64,000 bases of DNA from the NCBI GenBank assembly GCA_004431415.1, contig QPMI01000569.1, forward strand, positions 248,001-312,000, written 5' to 3'. Shown one piece after another: positions 38,324 through 46,843 of the stretch; positions within the stretch are counted from its first letter, which is position 1; each line of letters begins with the position of its first letter. The DNA comes from Cyanophora paradoxa. Lineage: Eukaryota; Glaucocystophyceae; Cyanophorales; Cyanophoraceae. The translations under genes and the position numbers were made by a program. The notes beneath the pieces were generated by a model. The model was given only the letters and a program-made list of their open reading frames with translations. It searched no databases and was not told the DNA's origin.

Positions 38324-39808
38324 ATGAAGGTCATTCTCTCGTTATCAGGCGGAGGTGCTCGCGGGATAGTCATAGCCCGAATTTTGCAGCGGATCGAGGC
38401 AATTACTGGGAAAGCAATTCCACAGCTGTTCGATTTCTTTGCAGGCACCTCGACGGGGGCAATTATAGCGGCTGGTTTGGCGACCCCATCCACCCCAGGC
38501 TCTGTTCTCGCCTATCGGTATTCAGCAGGTGATATCTTCAGTTTATATCAGACGAACCTACCAGCAATATTTGCGAATCCGAGATCACTGACGAGCTTGC
38601 TCTCAGGAAGCCGCTACGATGCAAACCCTCTGGAGTCAGTGCTTACAGACGTTGCCCTGGACTATACAATTGCAGAATCGACAAAAGACATATTAATTAC
38701 AGCCTTTGATACAGTTCGGATGCAGCCCATAGTTTTTACCAAGGATGGGCCGTACTCAAGCACACTGATTCGTGATGCAGTTAGAGCATCTTCTGCAGCG
38801 CCTACATTCTTTCCACCGAAGGTGCTAGGAGACAAAAATCTGGTTGACGGGGCCATTGCCTGTTTGAATAATCCCTCAGTTGCTGCGCTCAGCCACGCCA
38901 GCAAAATTTATGATGCAGAGGATCCAATTGTTCTTGTGAGCATAAGTTGTGGTGAGGTCCAAGCCAGCGAACAGTTGACTGCAGGCTTTTCAAATGCTGA
39001 GACGTCAGGCTGGGGTGCCCTAGGCTGGATACTATCCCTCTCAGGCAGCCCAATCATATCTATGCTAATGGCTGGGAGTGAGCTGGAATCGCACTTTCAA
39101 ATGCAGGAGCTGCTTCCAGTTGATGCAGATAGGAATCTAACTAGATACTGGCGTTTAAGTGTTCCGCTGCCAGCGTCGGTGATGAGCAAGCTTGATGATG
39201 CCTCGCCTTCGAATATTTCTTATTTGATTTCCACGACTGATTTATGGCTGAAACAAACCGAAATCAGTAACAAAATAAATGCACTCTGCAGCTTTCTATT
39301 GGCAAACTACGACCTACTGAACGACGAGAGACTTGTCATATCGTCTACTTTAACAGCTGAGCCGCCATTTGATGTCAACTGGTTTATAATTCCAGATGCA
39401 AATATCACAAGCAACGACTTTGAGGAATTGCACCCACCCTCTCACGTGCGACCTAACTCAACAGGGTTCCAAGGGGGCACTTTACCTAATCCCTGGATTA
39501 AAGTCGAGTTTCCCAAGCCTTTTGAGCTGCATCAAATCATTATGTATGGGCCAGCCTTTGCTGCCGGAGTCCTGTTTAATTTCAGCATTCTGACCAACTT
39601 AGGGTATTTACGAGACGGGTCTTTATTTGAAAATACGGTCCTAGCAAACGTGCTTGCTGCGAACCCATCTATGACAGGCTTCGATCTAATGCAAAGTGAC
39701 TCGCATCTGATCACCCCACAGGTGTATAACTATGTGCAAATTATAACAAACGAATTTATAAATGTGAATGCGTTCCGGCTTGATTTCCGGGGACGTTACC
39801 TAAACTAA
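38324..39808 (+). CDS. Patatin-like phospholipase with C-terminal discoidin-like domain, element C
   Basis: 494 residues, intact. Catalytic features: glycine-rich SGGGARG (residues 8-14), nucleophile motif GTSTG with Ser43, and Asp175 in VDGAIA, the Ser-Asp dyad of patatins. ILVSISCGE and a long helical middle part follow. The last 120 residues (WIKVEFPKPFELHQIIMYG, then FNFSILTN and NYVQIITNEF) look like a diverged F5/8 type C fold; the A version is more typical. Patatins release fatty acids from membrane lipids. Divergent from the fibre gene and next to capsid genes, so a virion enzyme acting on membranes is plausible but unproven. Confidence 0.85.
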   Translation: MKVILSLSGGGARGIVIARILQRIEAITGKAIPQLFDFFAGTSTGAIIAAGLATPSTPGSVLAYRYSAGDIFSLYQTNLPAIFANPRSLTSLLSGSRYDANPLESVLTDVALDYTIAESTKDILITAFDTVRMQPIVFTKDGPYSSTLIRDAVRASSAAPTFFPPKVLGDKNLVDGAIACLNNPSVAALSHASKIYDAEDPIVLVSISCGEVQASEQLTAGFSNAETSGWGALGWILSLSGSPIISMLMAGSELESHFQMQELLPVDADRNLTRYWRLSVPLPASVMSKLDDASPSNISYLISTTDLWLKQTEISNKINALCSFLLANYDLLNDERLVISSTLTAEPPFDVNWFIIPDANITSNDFEELHPPSHVRPNSTGFQGGTLPNPWIKVEFPKPFELHQIIMYGPAFAAGVLFNFSILTNLGYLRDGSLFENTVLANVLAANPSMTGFDLMQSDSHLITPQVYNYVQIITNEFINVNAFRLDFRGRYLN

Positions 39809-40690
39809 AAATTGCAGTTCGCCAGACCAAGGCAGGCCATTCAGTGATACATCATCGCCGTCTCTGTCGACAATGCGCAGTCGCAGCGAGGTCAGCACTA
39901 GGCGCTCTGCGATGGGGATCCACTCGCCCTCATTTTCCTGATTTATATAAATAAACTTTCCGACATCCTGGCTCATCTGGATTCGAGCAAGCCCGTAGTT
40001 ACACATCGATTTAGCCCCACGGCGAAGTTTTGAAGCAAACGGCCGTAGCTCTTCGCAGACAAGGAAGAGGTACTGGTCGCTGTTCATGTCGATTATCTTT
40101 GGAAATTCGACCGCGTAACCAAGTGCTATACTCTGCATTTTTGCAGTAAAATCGACGCCGTATTCAGGGTGTGCAGGTGTGACTGGAATGCCAGCGACCT
40201 CGAGGTACCGCTCAGCTGCAGTTGCTGGTCTTTGCGACCCTTCAAGTACAATAGGAGACAGCTGGAGGGGCTCATTTCGGTTCAGCCCGAGCAGATTCGA
40301 TAAAGCTTTGAACTGGCAGGACAGTGTGCAGGAACGGTTGCAATACGCAGACATTTTCAACGTCTCTGGGTCTCGAAACAATTTGAAATACGCAATTACG
40401 ATCCCTTCTACTTCCAATTTAAACGATAGGCCAAAGTTGTAAAGATCTGTCTCTCCATAATTTGCAGTTGTAATTATGCCTGGCTCAAAAACCGCCAGAT
40501 TGTCTGTTCCAATGTAGGGAAAGGTGATCGAAAGATACTCATCTTTAATGCTGGTGTAAAGGCTGTTTGCGAACTCACACTGGGTAAGGCGCACAGCAAC
40601 TGGATTGATTATCGGTTCATTGATTTCGAGCACAAAGTTTGCCTCTGAATCGATTGGCCTTCTGTCTCTGCTGTCGAAGGTAAGCCGCAT
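39800..40690 (-). CDS. Putative minor capsid (penton-type) protein 1, element C
   Basis: 296 residues, intact. N-terminus LTFDSRDRRPIDSEANFVLE, then VRLTQCEFANSLYTSI and a body parallel to the A protein (TTANYGETDLYNFGLSF; AGIPVTPAHPEYGVDFT matches AGIPITPNHPQWGITFT in A). The last 9 bp overlap the end of the convergent patatin gene. Divergent from the second minor capsid gene with 27 bp between starts. Inferred to be a vertex or minor capsid protein. Confidence 0.72.
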   Translation of the reverse strand: MRLTFDSRDRRPIDSEANFVLEINEPIINPVAVRLTQCEFANSLYTSIKDEYLSITFPYIGTDNLAVFEPGIITTANYGETDLYNFGLSFKLEVEGIVIAYFKLFRDPETLKMSAYCNRSCTLSCQFKALSNLLGLNRNEPLQLSPIVLEGSQRPATAAERYLEVAGIPVTPAHPEYGVDFTAKMQSIALGYAVEFPKIIDMNSDQYLFLVCEELRPFASKLRRGAKSMCNYGLARIQMSQDVGKFIYINQENEGEWIPIAERLVLTSLRLRIVDRDGDDVSLNGLPWSGELQFLV

Positions 40691-40717
40691 TTTTATTCTC
40701 TAACTGATATAAAAAAG
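40691..40717. promoter_or_regulatory. 27-bp bidirectional promoter-like spacer, element C
   Basis: Between divergent minor capsid ATGs; AGAGAATAAAAATG reads one way and GATATAAAAAAGATG the other. Confidence 0.5.
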
Positions 40718-41674
40718 ATGCCTACGGACTACGTCTGCATTGCAAGTCACCAAGCGGAGGAGCTGACATCCACCTCGAAATTTAAAGTAAGACTGCCTAA
40801 AGTTTATCAGGATGTGAAAGCTGTGCGCTTGGTATCAGCTGAGATCCCGAACACAATGAGCACAATTGATGTACTCGATCCAGCAGAGGATTTGGTGTTT
40901 AACACCTATATATATTGGTGCAAATATGATCCCACTAATGAAGGACCCGACCCACCTCAGGCCGGCTTTGGAGCGTGGAATAACATTGCAATTCCACCTG
41001 GAAATTACGACGTCACTTCGCTTGTGACAGAGATAAACGAAAGGTTGACAGGAACAGGTATCACATGCACGTATAATTCAGCGATCAAATTAATAAGGTT
41101 CACAGCTAACTTCGAGTTCTTTATTGCTCTGATGTTGCCAACGAACCAGGGTGGGCGGGAAGTCAGAAACTACCAGGCCGTTGCAAGGGCTCAGCGAACT
41201 GCAAAGCTTCTAGGGCTGAGATCAATTCTACCGATTCGGTCAAAGACATTATCTATAAATACTGAATATATAGCAGGCGCTTATGAGCCTGATGTCACTC
41301 CTGATGATCATGTGCTCCTACGAATTCCTGAAATTGGTGACCTTGTCAGTATGCCGAACACGTCAATACCTGGCTTCTTCTCGAAGCTGAGCATTCCAAG
41401 CGTCCTTCGTCCAGGCGAGATAGCATACTATGATTCAACTGAAGCACATCCTTTGTACAAGTATATTTATTCAAAGCTGGACCTCTACTCTGTGACTATT
41501 GAGATTTACGATTTTATGCAGCGAATTGCTGATTTAAATGGAGGTCCTGTCTCATTTATACTCGAAATTCGTTATGGCCCAGATGAACCCAATGGCGATG
41601 TTGTCTACGAGCTCGCCAAGCTTCAGCTCCAGAAAAGGTCAAAGACATATCCTTGGATCAATTCGTCAAACTGA
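40718..41674 (+). CDS. Putative minor capsid protein 2, element C
   Basis: 318 residues, intact. KVYQDVKAVRLVSAEIPNTM near residues 28-47 and STEAHPLYKYIYSKLDLYS near 245-263 match the A protein (3527-4537). It lies before the capsid gene; a 100-bp spacer holds a copy of the palindromic repeat at 41684-41711. Structural role inferred from position and homology within the window. Confidence 0.72.
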   Translation: MPTDYVCIASHQAEELTSTSKFKVRLPKVYQDVKAVRLVSAEIPNTMSTIDVLDPAEDLVFNTYIYWCKYDPTNEGPDPPQAGFGAWNNIAIPPGNYDVTSLVTEINERLTGTGITCTYNSAIKLIRFTANFEFFIALMLPTNQGGREVRNYQAVARAQRTAKLLGLRSILPIRSKTLSINTEYIAGAYEPDVTPDDHVLLRIPEIGDLVSMPNTSIPGFFSKLSIPSVLRPGEIAYYDSTEAHPLYKYIYSKLDLYSVTIEIYDFMQRIADLNGGPVSFILEIRYGPDEPNGDVVYELAKLQLQKRSKTYPWINSSN

Positions 41675-41683
41675 GTCGCCAGA

Positions 41684-41711
41684 GTCGCAGACAAGCAGCG
41701 ACCGCTGCGCC
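41684..41711 (+). repeat. Palindromic interspersed repeat of element C, copy 1
   Basis: A 27-bp repeat (here 28 with one extra C) beginning GTCGCAGACAAG and ending in the palindrome GCAGCGACGCTGC plus GCC. Other copies: 43477-43503, 45542-45568 and a half copy at 45154-45165. This copy is intergenic. Confidence 0.8.
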
Positions 41712-41774
41712 AAGCTGGCTCGCCGGCGGCTAAGCGCTGAATTATTTTCTTCCGTTTGAATTATAAACACTTCA

Positions 41775-43163
41775 ATGGATGTTACCCAGAACTTGCAACG
41801 TCTTGGTCTAAAGGAGCTGCTCACAACTCCGCAGGAAGCTAAGGATTTCTTTATGAATAACGAGCTTATGTTAGGTCTAACCAGCCAAACAAAGCCTGTG
41901 CGTGTCGTTGTCAACCCTAGCAATGACTATGGAGACTGCTTCGGAAAGAGGGTTACTTATTTCCTACCCCGTTACAATTTCCTTCAGGGGCTTGAACTCC
42001 AGTTTACCCTGCCCGAGCTGACCGCTTTTACTGGTGACACTGACCTGGTTCGCACTGGTTATCTGCGGTCTGTTGGTGCTCTTGTAAAGCGAATTGAAAT
42101 CAAATATGCTTCCTACAGCTACATCGTCCCTGAGGACTGGCTTGTTCACAGCGCTCTGATTTTCAATGATGATGCACAGCTCAAAAAGAAATACCGGTCA
42201 GGTGGCTGGCTACATGGAACCCCACCTCAGGGGAGCAATCGCGCTGGAGGTATTTTCAGCGTAAAGATCCCCTGCCCCTGGGAGGGCTCAGTGCTTCCAA
42301 TTGGTGCGCTCTCCGGCGAGGTGTCTGTGGAGGTTTGGTTCCGTGACCGCGCCCAGGGCTTCGTTGAGACCAGCTATGGTGGTAGGTTTGTAGCAGAATA
42401 TGCCGCAAACGGTGATGCCTCTAACGATGATGGCCTCGGAAGCGTAGGAGCTGCCGCTGCATTCCCTGCAAACATTGGCCAGAATATAACTCCCAATGTC
42501 CTCACTGTCACTCCTGAAAAACCCGAGCTTTCTAATCCAAAGATAATAGCTCACTGCATCAACGTTGATGAGGCCACTTTTGCCCAGGTGATTGAGAAAG
42601 TCAAATCTTCAGGGATTGCCATTCCTGCAACTGAAGTTGGTTGGGTTGATGCTGACTCAATTACCTATGCTGGTGCTGGTGCGCCCACCCGGATTAATCT
42701 GTCTCAAATCAGTGGACTCTGCTATGGCCTTTTCGTTAGCATTCGCAAGCAAACAAATGTGAACCAAACTGATGGAAAACACAGTGTCCTCAAAACCGAG
42801 GCCAATGCTCGTGACATAACTATTTCCTGGGAATTGAATGGCCAGCGACTTTATTCTAACGAGCCTGTTCCCCTGCTGCAAGGTGCTGAGCTTCTCGCTG
42901 ATGTCTTCAAATGCTCTAATCTGGATGCTCCTCTCAATCGGTATGTCTTGACTGGTCTGCCATTCTGTGTAGACGGCCAAAAGGCTATCCGCAATGCAGC
43001 TCAAACAGGTTTCGTGGATCTCACCAACAGCAGCAGCTGCTTCCTTAATATCATGAACCCTGCGGCTTACGATGCAAACAACAAGATTTACGTTCAAGTC
43101 CGCGCTCTTCTGCACACTGTCCTAATTGTTGATGCCGCGGGCCTTCGCAAGGTCAACCTTTAA
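41775..43163 (+). CDS. Major capsid protein, element C
   Basis: 462 residues, intact. Close relative of the A capsid protein: LTTPQEAKDFFMNNELMLGL, VVVNPSN, LPRYNF, GDTDLVRTGYLRSVGALV, RINLSQISGLCYGL and a closing RALLHTVLIVDAAGLRKVNL. By eye the two are roughly half identical in protein sequence, less than their fibre C-terminal halves. Double-jelly-roll fold inferred from the family. Followed by the ATPase after 35 bp. Confidence 0.8.
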   Translation: MDVTQNLQRLGLKELLTTPQEAKDFFMNNELMLGLTSQTKPVRVVVNPSNDYGDCFGKRVTYFLPRYNFLQGLELQFTLPELTAFTGDTDLVRTGYLRSVGALVKRIEIKYASYSYIVPEDWLVHSALIFNDDAQLKKKYRSGGWLHGTPPQGSNRAGGIFSVKIPCPWEGSVLPIGALSGEVSVEVWFRDRAQGFVETSYGGRFVAEYAANGDASNDDGLGSVGAAAAFPANIGQNITPNVLTVTPEKPELSNPKIIAHCINVDEATFAQVIEKVKSSGIAIPATEVGWVDADSITYAGAGAPTRINLSQISGLCYGLFVSIRKQTNVNQTDGKHSVLKTEANARDITISWELNGQRLYSNEPVPLLQGAELLADVFKCSNLDAPLNRYVLTGLPFCVDGQKAIRNAAQTGFVDLTNSSSCFLNIMNPAAYDANNKIYVQVRALLHTVLIVDAAGLRKVNL

Positions 43164-43198
43164 ACGGCCTAGCTCTCAATTCTGCGACTTTATTTTTG

Positions 43199-43975
43199 AT
43201 GGATAGCGAAAACGCTGACGACCTATCTCAGTTTCAACCAGGCGATATCAAAGTTCCCTTCAAAGGGCTGTTTATTTCCAAAAGTAATAGCGGTAAATCG
43301 TACTACTGCACCAAACATCTTTTGAGATCACTGTATCCAAAAATTGATAGGGTTGTTGTTTTTACAGCCACGAAATTCAACGGCGAGTATTCTGCAATAA
43401 CAAAGGAGATCTATGATGACTTTATCCCAGCAATCGTTGCAGACATTATAGATTCACAGCGCAGTCTGATTGAAAAGTCGCAGACAAGCAGCGACGCTGC
43501 GCCTAAAAAGAGATCACCGCAGATATTGCTTGTGCTGGATGATCTTGTTGCCGCCTCCGAAACAGTTGATCTTCGAAATAGCAAGGTTGTTAATCGTCTT
43601 TTTACTCAGGGGCGGCATTTTAATATAAGTACGATTCTTATGACGCAAAAGCTAACAGCTTTGAGTCAATATATAAGATCGAACTCCGACTATTGTTTTT
43701 TCTTCAGTTACTCTAATCACACCGAACTTGAGGCAATATATAGAGAGTTTAGTCATCTCCCGAAAGATGAATTTATAGCCATGTTCGAAAAGTGGGCGCA
43801 TAATTATCAGTGCATTGTGCTGGATGGAACCAAGTATGATACTGCATGGTATGTTGATAAGGCTGTTGAAGATAAGAGTTTGCGTTTTACGAAATGGCTT
43901 AAGAATGAAGAAGAGTCTAAGAAAAAAGAGTCTTCGCCTGTCTCTAAAAAGAAACGTATTAAATTCTTATCTTAA
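43199..43975 (+). CDS. Packaging ATPase with repeat-derived insertion, element C
   Basis: 258 residues from the ATG at 43199. Walker A SKSNSGKSYY at about residues 27-36; Walker B ILLVLDDL at about 113-120; TQGRHFNISTILMTQKL follows. Between the two motifs, before Walker B, it has SQTSSDAAPKKRS, absent from the A and B enzymes; the segment is encoded by copy 2 of the palindromic repeat (43477-43503), which is in frame. The C-terminus is Lys/Ser-rich (KKKESSPVSKKKRIK). Predicted genome packaging motor. Confidence 0.85.
   Translation: MDSENADDLSQFQPGDIKVPFKGLFISKSNSGKSYYCTKHLLRSLYPKIDRVVVFTATKFNGEYSAITKEIYDDFIPAIVADIIDSQRSLIEKSQTSSDAAPKKRSPQILLVLDDLVAASETVDLRNSKVVNRLFTQGRHFNISTILMTQKLTALSQYIRSNSDYCFFFSYSNHTELEAIYREFSHLPKDEFIAMFEKWAHNYQCIVLDGTKYDTAWYVDKAVEDKSLRFTKWLKNEEESKKKESSPVSKKKRIKFLS
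43477..43503 (+). repeat. Palindromic interspersed repeat of element C, copy 2, inside the ATPase gene
   Basis: Same 27-bp sequence as 45542-45568 (reverse complement). It is in frame and adds residues that A and B lack, so it looks like an insertion tolerated by the protein. Confidence 0.85.
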
Positions 43976-43984
43976 TAAAATAAG

Positions 43985-44623
43985 ATGAGTAGAGGCATTC
44001 CTAAGAAGGGCTATCGGGAACGACGCAAGGTTAATATATCTGAGCCGAACGCTCCACTGATTGAAAGCGGCTCAACTGAGGGTGCAGCTGTTGCTAATCC
44101 TAGTGGTGAGTTAGCTAGTGACCCCAAACTAAACGCACCCGTTGCTAAAACGATCGCCTCGGCAGCAGCAAATGCCAGTGCGATTGACGACCGACAGAAC
44201 CAGGCTAAAAGTGTTGCCGAAATGCAGTCCGATATTGATGAGGATGCTGCTAGAATTATCCAAGCCATGGCGTCTGAACCACGTTATTCAGGGCCGAAAA
44301 TCAAGACAGCATCAGTATCGAAGTCACAATTTGATGAGCTAGCTGCCAAATTGCGTGATCTCGAGGCTAGATCGTCAAATATCGAATCGTATGTAAAAGA
44401 CAAGCAAGAACGCGCAAAAATTCGGGAGATGCTGCGAAGCGAGATGTTTAAGCACAGACCCATGGATGTACCAGATTTGCGCTATTTGAAAAACGAAAAA
44501 GAGAAGGCTTCACAATCGCTTGATGATGCATCTGTAAAACCTGCAACTCCAAATGTTTTCGAGCCAAACGCTATTGGTTCACAGATGAAGAATGCGATGG
44601 GGGGGAGACGAATTCGGTTGTAA
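43985..44623 (+). CDS. Post-ATPase protein, element C
   Basis: 212 residues; ATG preceded by TTAATAAAATAAG, 9 bp after the ATPase stop. Disordered, Ala/Ser-rich first half; amphipathic helix KSQFDELAAKLRDLEARSSN; charged helix YVKDKQERAKIREMLRSEM; basic end GRRIRL. Homologue of the A gene split by element B (6839-7328 plus 18751-18995). No enzymatic motif. A scaffold, core or internal virion protein is a reasonable guess. Its last 53 bp overlap the convergent HNH gene. Confidence 0.72.
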   Translation: MSRGIPKKGYRERRKVNISEPNAPLIESGSTEGAAVANPSGELASDPKLNAPVAKTIASAAANASAIDDRQNQAKSVAEMQSDIDEDAARIIQAMASEPRYSGPKIKTASVSKSQFDELAAKLRDLEARSSNIESYVKDKQERAKIREMLRSEMFKHRPMDVPDLRYLKNEKEKASQSLDDASVKPATPNVFEPNAIGSQMKNAMGGRRIRL

Positions 44624-45146
44624 AATTCAGACGCAGAAATGGACGATCAGATTCGGAAGTATGTTCAAGAGCGCAAGCATCGCGAGCTCGAGCAGCTGCC
44701 TCTGCTGTTTGAAACAGACCGATGTTCTTATTGCGGCCATTTATCCGATATTCCGCCCGCCATTTTCCATGCTGCTGATTAAAGCTAACACCTATGAAAC
44801 CTGATGTGTTATTTTGCCGCCGGTTTCGGTTTAGACCCTGCTGGCGCTTTGTCGCAAGTCGCAGGTTCTCGCGACGATTGTCCAGTTTGTTTAGATTTAT
44901 GTGATCGACAGTCAATCCGTTTTCGAGTTCACCCGAGATATAGTTGTGCAAATACACGGTCTTATGATTGATATTGGTTTTGGCATATCCACAGCTATTT
45001 AAACACCAGCGAAATCCAAGAACACGTTGAGCATCATCCTGACTAACTAGTGCATAGGCGACAACAATTCCGTTTCTGCCATTCCTACGACCGGTAATTG
45101 GGATCAAGGCAACACCTTCGGGGACATCTGGAATTGTGACCTCCAT
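44571..45146 (-). CDS. HNH endonuclease with AP2 domain, element C (copy 1)
   Basis: 191 residues from the ATG at 45146; the frame is open 22 codons further with a TTG, and that extension is partly encoded by a half copy of the palindromic repeat. HNH signature: NGLTVDHINLNKLDNRRENLRL (about residues 75-97), with the catalytic His in VDHIN and Asn in DNRREN. An AP2-type DNA-binding domain follows: SGFIGVSFNQQHGKWRAEYR and IGLFQTAEAAARARDA. Such HNH-AP2 proteins are free-standing homing endonucleases of phages and large viruses. Close paralogue of 51956-52516. It probably spreads among related elements. Confidence 0.85.
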   Translation of the reverse strand: MEVTIPDVPEGVALIPITGRRNGRNGIVVAYALVSQDDAQRVLGFRWCLNSCGYAKTNINHKTVYLHNYISGELENGLTVDHINLNKLDNRRENLRLATKRQQGLNRNRRQNNTSGFIGVSFNQQHGKWRAEYRINGRNKNIGLFQTAEAAARARDACALEHTSESDRPFLRLNFTTEFVSPPSHSSSVNQ

Positions 45147-45153
45147 CTGGCGG

Positions 45154-45165
45154 CTTGTCTGCGAC
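45154..45165 (-). repeat. Palindromic interspersed repeat of element C, half copy
   Basis: GTCGCAGACAAG only, upstream of the HNH ATG; the palindromic half is missing. Confidence 0.5.
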
Positions 45166-45208
45166 TTTACAATCTGAGATTGAGATATCTTTAAGGCAAG
45201 TTCAGAGT

Positions 45209-45571
45209 TCAAAAGCCCGGCGCATCCGCCTCTGATAAGTCCAGATCAAGGTCAGTTGGCTCAACAGTTGCTTGCGGCCTCTCTGAACGCTGCTGGGCAG
45301 TCCTGGCTTGCTTTTCATTTTGATACACTCTCCATAGAATTTCTGGTTTTGATTCACTGATTAACCTAAAAGCCTGTTGAAAATGGTCTCGGTCCGTTTC
45401 CCGGAGCTTGCTCCAGTTCATCAGCCACCGAGCATAATTAGGATCACAGAAAGCTACCTCCAGGTGAGTCAACCCTCGATACTTCCCTATTCTAATCGTT
45501 GCGAGTTTCGCTTGAGGTTCATTTTGCATTTGTGTTCCGCTGGCGCAGCGTCGCTGCTTGTCTGCGACCAT
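45209..45571 (-). CDS. Small protein with DUF3820/ExoX-C-like motif, element C
   Basis: 120 residues. RIGKYRGLTHLEVAFCDPNYARWLMNW (about residues 27-53) fits the pattern G-K-Y-x-G-x-T-x(2)-E-x(5)-D-P-x-Y-x(2)-W found in short domains at the end of ExoX-type nucleases and in DUF3820. An acidic C-terminus (DLDLDLSEAD) follows. The first codons come from a copy of the palindromic repeat (45542-45568), so the N-terminus may have been altered by its insertion. Transcribed in the same direction as the following HNH gene. A DNA-related role is possible. Confidence 0.6.
   Translation of the reverse strand: MVADKQRRCASGTQMQNEPQAKLATIRIGKYRGLTHLEVAFCDPNYARWLMNWSKLRETDRDHFQQAFRLISESKPEILWRVYQNEKQARTAQQRSERPQATVEPTDLDLDLSEADAPGF
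45542..45568 (-). repeat. Palindromic interspersed repeat of element C, copy 3, at a gene start
   Basis: Full 27-bp copy on the minus strand, lying immediately after the ATG of the 45209-45571 gene and read as ADKQRRCAS. Confidence 0.85.
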
Positions 45572-45652
45572 TTATTTATATAAATCGCGGGGTTTTATTT
45601 TTTCGAAATATAACGCGCTAAAAATTGCAAAAAGTTTCTATCACTTAAAGAT

Positions 45653-45988
45653 ATGTCGATCATCTATATGAACAACGAAGAGCTTATGGTGCACTTTACT
45701 GATAGCGACTCTGTCATTAAACCCAAGCGTGGGCGCCCACAAATTGAAGTTACTCCAGAAATTGTAGAAGCTAGACGCAAAAAACGTGCTGAACAACAAA
45801 AAATTCGTTACCATAACAATGAGGAATATCGAAGGAGACAAATCGCCTGTTCTAACGAATACAGGCTTGCACATATTGAGCGTAAAAGGGAATTAGATCG
45901 CGCCTATAGGTTGAGGTGTAAACAAAGGTTACTTTCTCTTCAAGCTGCTGTAGCCGCGATAAACTCTCGCACCAGCACGCAGAGCTGA
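45653..45988 (+). CDS. Small AT-hook protein, element C
   Basis: 111 residues; ATG preceded by CACTTAAAGAT. AT-hook KRGRPQ at about residues 25-30; basic helices follow with RYHNNEEYRRRQIACSNEY. Relatives in A (19457-19684) and B (13262-13525). The 3' end overlaps the convergent integrase gene by 60 bp, so the two C-termini share DNA. Likely DNA-binding, perhaps for genome compaction or chromatin targeting. Confidence 0.7.
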   Translation: MSIIYMNNEELMVHFTDSDSVIKPKRGRPQIEVTPEIVEARRKKRAEQQKIRYHNNEEYRRRQIACSNEYRLAHIERKRELDRAYRLRCKQRLLSLQAAVAAINSRTSTQS

Positions 45989-46421
45989 CTCTCCTGCAAT
46001 TTCCAATCTCTTAAGTTCTCGGGCCTGTTTGGTCTGAGAGCTAAACTTTTTGGAATCGATCAAGCCCTCTCTACGTAATTGAGTTTCTTGCCTAGCCTTT
46101 GCTTTTGCTTTGATTATTTTTGTTTGATCTGGCAGCTGTTTAGGTGTTTTAATCTCGGATGGTTTGACTCTGCGACTTAAAACAGTCCCGTCTTTTGTTG
46201 CCACTCTAATGCGGTTGCCTTCCTGACCTACAACAACATAGGTTTCCTTGCTTTGTTTTGTTGTTCCCTTTGCAAATATGTTTGGCTTGGGTTCCAATAT
46301 TTGAACTTCTGTGCCTGGTTTTGGTACATTCATTGCATCCCTCTCAATATCGTTTTGCCTCTGCCTCACTAAATGCAGCTGTGTTGCAACCTGCCTATGG
46401 CTGTGCATCCATGCTGGAGAG
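45929..46421 (-). pseudogene. Integrase of element C, 3' part, cut off by the LTR retrotransposon
   Basis: C-terminal 160 or so codons of the integrase whose 5' part is at 51463-51909. After removal of the retrotransposon cluster and one AGAG copy, the frame passes without a break. Contains a beta-rich segment (GTEVQILEPKPNIF, ETYVVVGQEGNRIRVATKDG) typical of the SH3-like or chromo-like C-terminal domain, and a Lys-rich end. The corresponding region of the B integrase has GDYVRAVTEKKTFDKEG and GNRFSLLEENEG. Confidence 0.85.
46418..46421. repeat. Target duplication of the LTR cluster, left (AGAG)
   Basis: AGAG precedes the TGTTGTA of the first LTR and recurs at 51463-51466 after the last LTR. 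Confidence 0.8.
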
Positions 46422-46828
46422 TGTTGTACACGCCCCCTTAAGGTACTAGAGCGAGTGGGCGTGCAGTGGCCGGGCGCTAGGGAGCACCAGGCAGAGCGCA
46501 GCGGGCGGATCTAAAGAGGCGGCGGCGGAGCTAGGAGGCGGCACGGACGAGCCATCTAGGCCCTAGAGTTCGCTAGCGCACGTCCCGGCGGAGCCCAGGC
46601 ACTGTACTTGACCGGAGGAGACGAGCTGCGGCTAATCCTGTACTCCCCGAAGACAGACTCGCGTACCCTAGGCTGACCAACTTAGGCTAAACTCGAGATG
46701 CGATCAAATCTAATGCCGACTACAACTATAAGCAGCTCGAAGACTGCAGCTATATATCAAACCATGCATATGTCAGGTCAAGGCTAAGCATAGCTAGGCT
46801 AATATGCTGCTGTATACAGAATACAACA
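46422..46828 (-). repeat. LTR copy 1 (3' LTR)
   Basis: 407 bp, TGTTGTA...TACAACA. Seen on the minus strand it is the 3' LTR, as the polypurine tract adjoins its right side. Confidence 0.93.
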
Positions 46829-46843
46829 CCACTCCCCTTCCCC
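46829..46843 (-). promoter_or_regulatory. Polypurine tract of the LTR retrotransposon
   Basis: On the minus strand GGGGAAGGGGAGTGG abuts the LTR, the standard place for the plus-strand DNA primer. Remnants of the same sequence follow LTR copies 2 and 3. From 46844 to 47718 no gene is supported; 47480-47640 is low-complexity G-rich DNA with runs of up to 12 G. Confidence 0.7.
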
